Shown piece by piece: positions 40,901 through 52,900 of a DNA stretch of 64,000 nt (the stretch's first letter is position 1; each line of letters opens with the position of its first letter). The stretch spans positions 36,571 through 100,570 of the forward strand of contig JAXIVH010000080.1 in NCBI GenBank assembly GCA_036785325.1. Direction: 5' to 3'. The DNA is from Urophycis tenuis. Taxonomy: Eukaryota; Chordata; Actinopteri; Gadiformes; Phycidae. A model generated the notes under the pieces. That model had not been told where the DNA came from. It was given only the letters and a program-made list of their open reading frames with translations, and made no database searches. The translations under genes and the position numbers were made by a program.

Positions 40901-43900
40901 GGAGATAGTCGCCTATAGTTATTGATTGATTCAACTGACACTGGAGATGAACACCTGTCTTCAAAAGAAAACAGAAAAAGTGATTCAGCTTCAATGTCCC
41001 AATCTGATGACAATGACTGAGGTGAAGAAGACCTGTATTCTACATGTGACATTAAGTCTACCAACATCTGCCTGAACTCGGGAATGGGAGAGTCCGGTGA
41101 CAGAGCTCCAAATTCACTTGAATCTGGAGATACTGGTCGGTCCTCAAAAAGCCAAGGTAGGCAGATATCAGTCTCCAACTCGTTTTCTGGATTGATTGGT
41201 TCAGGCGAGGCTGATCCATACTGTACTCCAGCAGTATCAGTGCTATACTGTGTGTACTGTGGAAGTGGAGAGTCCGGACTTAAACGTCCACAATCATTCT
41301 CTGAAAATACTGACTCAGGAGAATCTGGCCTCTTCTCAAATTCACACATCAGACTAGTCAAGGATGAATATTCATCATCAGAAGCCATTGACTCTGGTGA
41401 CAAAGACCTGGGATAACTAAAATCAGAGTATGATTCTGGCAAAGATTGTACAAACTCAGGCACTGGAGAATCTGGAGATAGTCTCCTATAGTTATTGATT
41501 GATTCAACTGACACTGGAGATGAACACCTGTCTTCAAAAGAAAACAGCAAAAGTGATTCAGCTTCCATGTCCCAATCTGATGACAATGACTGTGGTGAAG
41601 AAGACCTGTATTCTACATGTGACATTAAGTCTACCAACATCTGCCTGAACTCGGGAACGGGAGAGTCCGGTGACAGAGCTCCAGATGCACTTGAATCTGG
41701 AGATACTGGTCGGTCCTCAAAAAGCCACGGTAGGCAGATATCAGTCTCCAACTCATTTTCTGGATTGATTGGTTCAGGCGAGGCTGATCCATACTGTACT
41801 CCAGCAGTATCAGTGCTATACTGTGTGTACTGTGGAAGTGGAGAGTCCGGACTTAAACGTCCACAATCATTCTCTGAGAATACTGACTCAGGAGAATCTG
41901 GCCTCTTCTCAAATTCACACATTAGACTAGTCAAGGATGAATATTCATCATCAGAAGCCATTGACTCTGGTGACAAAGACCTGGGATAACTAAAATCAGA
42001 GTATGATTCTGGCAAAGATTGTACAAACTCAGGCACTGGAGAATCTGGAGATAGTCGCCTATAGTTATTGATTGATTCAACTGACACTGGAGATGAACAC
42101 CTGTCTTCAAAAGAAAACAGCAAAAGTGATTCAGCTTCCATGTCCCAATCTGATGACAATGACTGTGGTGAAGAAGACCTGTATTCTACATGTGACATTA
42201 AGTCTACCAACATCTGCCTGAACTCGGGAACGGGAGAGTCTGGTGACAGAGCTCCAGATGCACTTGAATCTGGAGATACTGGTCGGTCCTCAAAAAGCCA
42301 CGGTAGGCAGATATCAGTCTCCAACTCATTTTCTGGATTGATTGGTTCAGGCGATGCTGATCCATACTGTACTCCAGCAGTATCAGTGCTATACTGTGTG
42401 TACTGTGGAAGTGGAGAGTCCGGACTTAAACGTCCACAATCATTCTCTGAGAATACTGACTCAGGAGAATCTGGCCTCTTCTCAAATTCACACATTAGAC
42501 TAGTCAAGGATGAATATTCATCATCAGAAGCCATTGACTCTGGTGACAAAGACCTGGGATAACTAAAATCAGAGTATGATTCTGGCAAAGATTGTACAAA
42601 CTCAGGCACTGGAGAATCTGGAGATAGTCGCCTATAGTTATTGATTGATTCAACTGACACTGGAGATGAACACCTGTCTTCAAAAGAAAACAGCAAAAGT
42701 GATTCAGCTTCCATGTCCCAATCTGATGACAATGACTGTGGTGAAGAAGACCTGTATTCTACATGTGACATTAAGTCTAGTAACATCTGCCTGAACTCGG
42801 GAACGGGAGAGTCCGGTGACAGAGCTCCAGATGCACTTGAATCTGGAGATACTGGTCGGTCCTCAAAAAGCCACGGTAGGCAGATATCAGTCTCCAACTC
42901 GTTTTCTGGATTAATTGGTTCAGGCGATGCTGATCCATACCATACTCCAGCAGTATCAGTGCTATACTGTGTGTACTGTGGAAGTGGAGAGTCCGGACTT
43001 AAACGTCCACAATCATTCACTGAAAACACTGACTCAGGAGAATAAGGCCTCTTCTCAAACTCATACATTTGACCAATCGAGGATGAATATTCATCATCAG
43101 AAGCCATTGACTCTGGTGACAAAGACCTGGGATAAGTAAAATCAGAGCATGATTCTGGCAAAGATTGTATAAACTCAGGCACTGGAGAATCTGGAGATAG
43201 TCGCCTATAGTTATCGATTGATTCAACTGACACTGGAGATGAACATCTGTCTTCAAAAGAAAACAGCAAAAGTGATTCAGCTTCCATGTCCCAATCTGAT
43301 GACAATGACAGAGGTGAAGAAGAGCTGAACATGTGGGGCATTGTGGACTCTTGTAGTACCTGGCTCAAATCCAGAATGGGAGGGGGGAGAGCTGTAAATT
43401 TGTTCAGTGAACTTTGTCCTTTGGGAGAAGATGATCTGTCCTGGGACATCGACAACATTGCTTCAGTGGAGAAAGGTGTATATTCAGAACAAGAATTGAG
43501 TGAGAGAGGCCGCACATCAGCTACTGATATAAAAGAATCAGGGGAGTCTGATCTATTTTCAAAGTGTAAAGCTGGATATACCATGAGTCCACACTCAATG
43601 TCTGATGCAATTGATTCAGAGGACATTGACCTGGAGGTGGGAATTGATAGAACTGGTTCAAATATATTTGTTGCGAAATCAGGGGTAGGTGAATCTGGGG
43701 ACAGGTCCCTGTATTCATTCACAGAAGTCACTGACTCAGGTGATGGTAATCTAACGTCATACAGCAGTGATGGAATGGGTGCAGCTTCGTTACTCATATC
43801 TGAATCAACAGACTCAGGTGATGGTGATCTATTCTCTGCAGTTGAGGCTGTTTTCTGAAGTACTATATGTCCAAAATCAGGAATTGGCGAATCAGGTGTC

Positions 43901-46900
43901 AACGCCCTATACTCGTCTTCGGATCCCATTGAATCCCATGAGAAGGATTTTTCTCTGACTGAAAATAAAGGAGTATCAAAAACTTCCAGTTCAAAATCTG
44001 ACACCACAGACCCAGATGATGATGGTCTGCTCCCTAGCCTGAACACTGCTGATTCTATGTGGTGAGTATATTGGGGTACAGGAGAGTCATGTGATAAAGC
44101 CTTATCAAGTGACACTATTGATTCAGGAGATGATGCTCTGAGAAGTTCCATCTCAGGGGACATTGCTCTATGCGCTGAAGATGAAGATTCGGGTGAAAGA
44201 GGCCTCTCAACAATTCCCGATAGCATTGATCCAGTAGAGACTGGTCTATCATGATTACTGGGTATTTTACAGAGATCATCGTCTGCAGTGGTACACAATT
44301 TAGCCTCTGAAGAGGCGGCATACTGAAACAGTCCTGTTTTGCTCATGAACATTTCTCCAACATACTGGGGGTCACGGATTTGAGAGATCAGCTTCCAAAG
44401 CTCTGCATCATACACAAGTTCGTACACTGGAACCTGAGTGGCTTCATACATTGGAGCATTCATTTTTAGATGTTCTACATCTCCAACCAAATTCCTAGAG
44501 TCTACACTTGAAAGTACTGACTCTAGTGAAGAACCCATGGAATCGGGCACAATTGGAGGCATGGACGAGTCCAGTGTAAGTGTTTTGCATTTATTTTCTG
44601 ATGTCACAAAATCTGTCGAGTTAGGTCTGTAATGAGAAGGGCCAGCCAAATGTCCCGGGGATTTGAGAATGGGTGAGGATGCATACTGTTCACCTAAATA
44701 TTCTTGAGAATCTAGTGTGTAATGCGAGGAAATATGTTTTGATTGAGAATAACCTTTATCCTCTAATGACAAACTAGCTTCATCTACTTTTTCCACACCT
44801 GCTTGTACCTGTATATACTCTGCCCTAGTTCCCGCATATTTAAATAGTCCTGTTTTACTCAAAAAAGTTTCACCTTCATACTGGGGATCGTGTATTTTAG
44901 AGATTAACTTCCAAATTGCAGGATTATGTACAAGTTTGTAGACAGGCAGTTGAATTTCTGTTTGGGATAAAGATACTTGTTTTTCAGAAGCAGTCAGAAT
45001 GTCAGATTCCACTTCTGGTGGGGCAAGATCACATGGATTTGACCTTTTGTACATGTTCAGTAGTAAATCTGACTGCCAAGGTAGATCAATTGGTGAATCT
45101 GGTGAAAGTGGTCTATGTGCATTTGCTGAGGAAACAGACTCAGGACTTGGCCCTCTCATATGTGCCAATAGCTCAACTGGGCAAGGTGATAGTGGACTCA
45201 ATTCTGGTAGGGAATCTGGTAAAAATGGCCTAGCTTCTGATTTTTGGTCAAATAATGCCTGTTTATCTTGTATTGCTCTGTTCTGTGCCAAGGCATCATC
45301 TGGGCAAGTTGGGGCACATTTAAATAAAGCTATCTTATTACACGTATCTCCTACATACTGGGGATCATGGACTTGAGAAATCAACTTCCATAACTCTGCA
45401 TCATACAACAGGTCATACTTAGACCCTTCTACTTCTGTTTGTGCTCGATGTGCTGTGGACTTGGAAGCTTTCACCTGAACGTCTGGGAATTTGGCACCAG
45501 ATGGCAATAGCTGGATTTCAGAATTGGCTGGGGAGGAACTGGAACTCCTTTCATCCTTTTCAGACTGAGATACATGCAAGGAGTGAAACTGATTAGGCTC
45601 AGTTTCTTCCGTAAGAGTTGTATTTAAAGTGTGAGTTTGGCCTTCAATATAGTTTGCAACTATAGCAGATGTTAGTGGGTTTCCAGACTGTTGGGGGGCT
45701 TTTAACGCATTTACAGATATTTCTCTTTTCAACGTAGGCACAGAGGAAAGTGGCAATGTACTAAGATCACCTGCTGGACAAGGAATTGAAGTACTGTCCC
45801 CTCTATGTTCTGGTGGTGATGTGGTTAGCTCAAGTAGATTATTTTGTGGAGCCTGGAATGTAGAATCTGAAAGCTGAAACACTGCTGTTTCAGTAGGCAA
45901 TGCTTTAATTTCTCTTGCGACTGAAAGTGACATAGAACCGCAGTCTGCTATCGACGCTGGAGAGACAGGTGTTCCCCTTGCTTCACAGACTGATACCCAA
46001 ACCCAGTCATCGTCAACTAATATTTGCTCTATTTGGGATGGTGGTTTGTTCTCCCCAGTAAGCAATCCAGGAGATTCAGGTCGATACTTAAAAGATGTGG
46101 ACTTCAATGTTGTGAGACAAAACTCATTGTCTGATTGTACAACCTCACAGGACAGAGGTTTGTGTTCATTTACGAACGCCAGGGATTCTGGTGAGGATGG
46201 CCTGTCATCAGAAAGGACCAGTAGGTAACTGACAGGTTCAGGTTCCATGTTGAATGACAATGAATCGGAAAGTGCTGATCTAGGTGTACACACAGCAGTG
46301 GACAACTCGAGGAGTCCACACTGTTGTATGGGTGAGTCTGGGGAAAGCTGAGAGCGGGTAGTTAGAGAGGCTAAAGATTCAAGGGATGAGGATCTGTCAT
46401 CTAAACCAACCTCAGAGGACCGGGTCCTAGAGCAGGTTTCTGAAATGACAGACCCAGGGGATGATGCTCTATCCTCAATGTCAAAAGAAAGTGATTGTGG
46501 GGAAATGGAACCCCCACTACTAATCTCACTTCTTGGTGATACGGGACTTCCAAACGGTCTCCGGTTAGAAACCATTGGGGTCAAAGGCCTTTCCCCTGTT
46601 TCTGCTGCTTGCAGTCCAGATGCTTGTGTGCCCCTCAAAAAGGCTGGTCCTTGGGGAACCGTCCACACATCTCTCACATCCCACTGATCTACAGGGGGGG
46701 GGAGGGGAGATAGCGGTCTAAACTGTGGAGGGGGGGAATCTGGTGTAAGAAGGTTCAGCTCATGAACTGATGACAATGAGTCGGGTGATGAGGATCTTCT
46801 TTCTGTCAGCACTATTGTTGTATCAAAAGGGCATGGAAGGTCAATATGTGTAGGTGAGTCAACCCAACAATTTTCAGATAGTGTCACAAACTCGGTCAGA

Positions 46901-49900
46901 CTGGATGGGTCTTGCCTTGCTATGTAAAAACTCTCTTGAGATGCTAATTCTGAAGATTGGGGTTTAAATTTAAATACTTTAGATTCAGGTGTTGGTGCCC
47001 TACAGGCTATATCCCCGTGTACATGTTCATTTTCCCTGGGTGCTAATGTTTTATCAATAGTGTAGTCAAGTCCTGAAGTTTGGCCATGGGGACCAACACT
47101 TTCTTTCAAGGCATCAACATTTGAGTCACATGACAAAACGAAGGTAGTAGAAGCCCCGGATGTATCAAGTTTTGTGTAATTTGTTTCTGAACAATCTTTC
47201 ACCGCTGTATTGGCTGTATTGGTTTGTGACATAATACTGGGTGTGGGTGTGACTGAATTTACATTTTGTTCATCTTCCTTTGTTTTAGATAAAACCAATG
47301 CAGCTAGAAATGTCTCACTGTGTAATTCTGCAGGCTTCACAGGCATCAATTGGTCATGATATCCGTAAAGGACTTTATAAAGTCGATGTGCTCCTTCATC
47401 TAAATGCTGTTCAGAACAGATCTGTCTGGTGGTCTTCTGTTGATCCAAACATTGTACAACTTCAGGAAGAATAGGAGGGTGTTTAGGTTCTAAATGATCA
47501 CTGGTTTCTTGTTCCAAGCATCTTGCTGGAGGTGAAGGGTTGGACGAAATGGAAACAGCTGCACCTTCTGTGCAAACTTCCCTTGATTCCCTGAGCGCCA
47601 TCGCCAGTTCACCAAAGGCTGGTTCTGCCTCACACTCAGTCAAGCTGTCTTCAAAATCAGTCGTGAAAAGTGGTTGAATCTCACAAACACCCGTTTGGGA
47701 GGTTACCGGCGGCAACCAACTTTGGGTGGTCTGTAGACACTCCAAGCTCCACTCCTCTCCCTCAACTTCGTCAGTTGTCTCTTTGCATAAAGGGTTTATC
47801 ACATGAGACTTGAGTTGGTATGGGGCAGTTTGGTACAATGTGAACTGCGGACTTACTTGTTTGAAAGTGCCCAAGTGTACCGTGCCTGTTTCTTGTTCCT
47901 CATATCCGCTTTGTACAAAGCTATGGGAAAAAAATGACAAAGCATGCAATTATTGAATGGAACGACACCTGACAGAATTACAGTGTGCCAAGTAAAAATA
48001 TGTAATAATTCATGCATGCAATGTATGGGTAATATGCATAGGTTTAATTGCATTCACCACAACAATTATTATAATTACTGTGATTTTTGCGTCTCCTTCT
48101 GTAGTTTGAGGTGTAGGATCGTCGATGTATCTGTCTCCAGGCGACTTGTAGGATCACCAAGAGAGGACAAGCTGGAAGACAGCTCTTCTGCTGACACCAC
48201 AGGTACCTGACGCCCAGACGCGCGAGGCAGGGCTTCCGTGCGCCTGCATGTCCTGGGACTGTCAAAGTCCTCATTAAGAGCAGAGAACCCTGCGAACACA
48301 CAAAAAAGGGGAGCTAGATTCATAAAGAGAACATTAGAGGAAAACCACTCAAGGAAATTAGTGATGCAGTGGTCATCCAAGGGCCAGTATGTGCGGTTGC
48401 ACCTTCACTGTGTTCAGTTGCTATTGTCCGCTCTATCTCTGCATAGGTGTGTGATGTTGTGTCGTCTTGGTTGGACTTGTTCATTTTGGTTTCTATGATG
48501 TGCACTATGTCCATGCGGTTGATCTTGGTTAATCTTCTCAGCAGTGTGTCATCTGTGAACAGAACAGACTAAAGTTAGCAACTTTGGAATTGTTTTGCTT
48601 ATTTACTACTTTTTTAGGTAGACAGGCAGCGGTGAGAACCTGTGGCATGCTTTCCCTCCTTCTTCGTCCAAAGGTTGAGCAAGGCATGGCTCTGGTCCTG
48701 CAGAGAGTTGGGGTTTTCGATCCTTATCTGGTTGATCTGCTCTTCACTGAAGTCCAGTTCCCGTGCCAGCTCTGTGTGACAACACATTTCATTTGATTTC
48801 TGATATGTCTGAGAACATCCCATAATATCTTTCAAATGCTGGGTGTCTATGGGCTCTTCCTTACACACATCTTTAATACACCAAGATGGATGTTAGAAAA
48901 CCGATATCTATATAATTACTTAAATTACTTAAAAGTGCATTATCAAACTTTTCCCCTCTGCTGAATTGATAGCTACTGTTATAGCTATAGAATTGTCATC
49001 ATTTATAGAGACAAAATTCCCTGGATGAATGGACTCATGTATGGTCATTTTTCATTATATTTATGATTCATATGTTGTTATTGGAGTAAAGAGCTCCTGC
49101 AGAAAAAGCACATTGCAGGTTTAAATCCAGTAACAGCTCAAAGTGAACATTTTCATGTCGGAAAAATGCATTGTGCATTATACTACTGCAACGTTTGGCG
49201 ATGAGGCTCAGTCAGATATACATCATTTATAATATATAATGAAATATAAAAATAAATAGACAGCTAATAACAATAACTCTTGTCTATACCTGGGAATGGA
49301 CTTGAAACAAACAAGATGAATGATACAACATGTCCTCTGCACACTTTGGTGCTTTACTACCTTTGTTCGGAACTGTATATATTTGGGGGATTTAGGGCTC
49401 CCAGATCAGGTTTCTGGTCATTTGATCTGAATGGTGACCCTCACCTGTCCAGCTGAAGCCAAGGTGGTCGGCTATGATGGCCAATCTCTGCTCTTTTCTT
49501 TCAGCTTCATCCTGTGAATCTACTACAAACACCATCAGACAGCCATGAGCAATCACTGATTGATCATGTTGTGTTACAGTTACAGAAAACACCACTTTCT
49601 TTCTTATCTGTGTGGGATGTCACACCTGGGCTTTTGTATTATAATGACCTTCCATCCTATTTTTAAACCTAACTAAACACCAAACCAATGGATGGAACAC
49701 CAAGATCGCCTTACCAGATCCACATGATTTGGCTGTTACATTTTAAAGGTGCTTCCCTTTATTCATGTCGTTAATCCATTATTCATGTTGTTATCTCCAT
49801 TAGTCATGTAGTTAACTAATCTTGAGATTTTCAGAACAAAGATAGAGAGAGAGACAGCACACACACAAACACAAACACAGCTTAAGCTACAGAACCATGC

Positions 49901-52900
49901 TGGGTCCAAATCTAGAAAGCTGAACTTTAAGAGACAGAACAACACCAGTGTCATGGCTGTTCACTAGTTGATATTCTAATGGGCCACGTGATACAAAACA
50001 GACCCTGTCGGTGGGGCCGGGTACCTTGACTTGGGACGTTATGTTCTGGGATGCGCTGCATCTGCGTCTCAATGGGCTCGTCCCACAGTGGTCGGATGGG
50101 AAACACGCCCCCTGATGGAGGGAACTGCACCTCAGGGAAAGTTTCCTTTTCAACAACAGCCGGGTCAACAAGGCTGCTTTCATCATCTGAATTCATATCA
50201 GATGCCTCTCGCTCCTTGTCTTTCTCTGCCTGCACCAGTTTCTCCACAAGCTTTGCAGCTTCATCACTTATCTCCGGAAAGAACTCAAGGGGTTGTTTTT
50301 GTGGCTGGTGTTTGTCTTTTGTTGGCGATGCTGTGGGAGTTACCTGACCAGCTTTGCCTCTGACTGGCAGTCTTGAATGGAAGCCTTTGGATTTGGCCGA
50401 CTCCACACTCAAAGGACGACCCAGGTCCTTTTTGGGTTTGGGCCTGGTTGACTCCCCCTCACAAAAGCTCTTGGCTTTGGAAGACGGCTTGGCTTTGGTA
50501 TCCACGGAAGGACCGGCATCTGTCTCAGATTTTCTCCTAGAATCCTTTTTAACAGGGACCTTAAGCTTTTTCTCCTGTGTGGAGTCTGTGCGTTTGATTG
50601 TAGAATCAGACTTGGTAGTGGACGCTTTGATCGGGATTCTAGATTTGGACTCAGATGTAAAAGATGGTTCTTTTTTTAGAGTCCTCGAGGGGGGAGATGT
50701 GTAAGACTGAGTTGGGGTCGTGGGTTTCCCACGACCTTGAGAGACATTCTTAGCTTGGGGTTTTACCTGGGTCTTTTTTACATTGGTAGGTGTAGCTTGT
50801 TTGGCCTTAACATCTGCTTTGGGTGATTCTACTACTGACTGTGGTTCTTCTGGGGAGGAATCAGATGACTCTTGGCTTTGCTCAGAGTACACAGACCTGG
50901 TCACTGTACTTTCTGCTGTCTGTACATCTGTTATCATTCGATCAGAGGAAGTTGTACTTACATCTACAGGACCCTTGTCTAAAAGTGTATCTGTGTTTGC
51001 TTCTACTGCTTCGGAAGGGCCTTGGTCTTTTTTTGTGGATTTGGATGAGGCTGAGACACCCATTTTAGGGATTTTAGATTTTGGGTCATCATCATTTGAG
51101 AAAACCTGGTCGCACTCAGCAGTGCACGGAAGTTGTCTATCTGTGGCATCCTTCACTTCATCGTCTTTTTGAGTTTTAACCTCGACTGTAAGATCAAGGC
51201 CAACCTCAGTGTCAGCTGCTGCTCTCTTAGCGTCCTTATTGCCCCCCTCAGCAGGAGCCTCCTCTAAAGGCTGCTCCCCGATCTGGAAAAAGGCAAAGCC
51301 AGCACCTTCCTCCTCATAGCTTCTTTTAGTCATGTCAATAGCCCCGCTGCGAGTCATCTCAAAGAGCTTTCCCTCTTGGAACAGGAAGGGGTTGGGCTCG
51401 CTGGCGGGAGAGCTCTCCTCTGTGGGGGTTCTACCAGGGGTGGTGTCCGGGGTGGCCTGTTGAGACGGACGCTCCACCATCAGGCTGAGTATCTTCTGCT
51501 CCTCTTCTTTAACCCGTGCTGCAAAGGCGGCGTCATCTTCCCGCATCGCATTCCAGGGGTCACCTTCTGCTTTTGCAGTGACTCCCTTTGACTCGGTCTT
51601 GGGAGGTCCCTCGTCGTCCTCTCTAGTCTCAGGGGCACGTGAATCAGGACTCAACTTCTCCTTTGCTACTCCAGTGGCCGCAGAAACACCAGACTCTGGT
51701 GTTAATTTTTGTGGCATTTGATCTTTGACATTTTGTGTTGCATTGCCACCTGATTTTACAGGAGCAGATTGTAGATGTCTATCAGCTAACTTGACGTGAG
51801 CTTCCACTTCCACATCCTTTTTGTTTTCACCCAATTTCCTCAAGTTATCCTGCCTCTGTGTGGCTGTTACATTAACAACATTAGCTTTTGTATCAATAGC
51901 GTTATCCACCGCTACAGATGGAATCGCTTTCTCTGCTTGTTCCTTTTTTAGTTTGCATTTTGCGTCATTTGCATCTGAGACAGAAGGAGGTCCCTCGGAT
52001 GTGCCACCGGTGGTTGTAGTTGAGTTCTGGTTGTTTTCTTCATGCACACCTGCTGGAAAAGGAGAGGGAGGTTGTATTTTAATATGGGAATCAACACAAA
52101 CAGCTAACCCTGAATCCTCTCTGGGCATAGCAAGCCCACTTTCACTGTGCAAAGGGTTTTCACTTGTGGAGTCTACTGTCATGTTGCTGTCATCCCCAAT
52201 TTCAAGACCTGCCGATGGATTTGTATCTTTTCTAGAGTTCTGTTTGCTTCTTTCGTCTTGGTCCATCTCACCAAATGTTTTTATTTTTGCTGCCATTTTA
52301 AACATCTCCTCCTCTGGGGTGATCTTTCTCTGTGCTTCACAGCTGTCTGACACATCTTCTTCAGGGTCTTCGGGGATGACAGTTGGTATGGATTGGACAG
52401 AGAGGAACATAGGGTCAGGGGATACAGGGTTCACCTCATAACTTACCTCTTCAGAACTAGGGGTGTCAGGGGAGAGGGGACTCTTACCAGAACTTGTCAT
52501 CTGAGATGTCTGCTCACAACTGTCGTCCTCCGCACTAGCCTCACAGTCTCGGAGCCTAGTACGCAGAGCATCCGACGGGAACTCTGGGGCTTTGCAGGAC
52601 TGGCTAGAGGGAACTGCAATGGGATCTATGGTTGGAGGGAAGGGTGAGTGGCTCGTCTGCTCTGTAGGGCTGTTCTCCAACGAGTCCCGGCAGGGGGACT
52701 CCCTGCTGGGGCTAGGTTCGATAGAGTCTGGAGACTTCTGGGAGGAGTTCTCTTCCATGACAGGACTACCCTCCAAAGAGTCTCTGTGGCTAATGTTCAG
52801 AGAGTCGTCACCAAAGGGGCTGAGGGCATCTGAGTCTTGGCATCTTAAAGGCAAGTCTAAGCTCCTAGAGGAAGACCTAGAGGCTGGGGAACCAGCTATG

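Noticed and set aside
38792..43045. Series of + strand open frames of 110-190 codons recurring every 573 bp inside the ank2 array
   Set aside because: They are antisense shadows of the repeated coding unit; periodicity and composition (SGESG-type) derive from the minus-strand protein.
36856..47920. The long repeat array considered as a bacterial-type surface protein or contamination
   Set aside because: It sits between ank2 exons with matching splice signals and host-like flanks on both sides.
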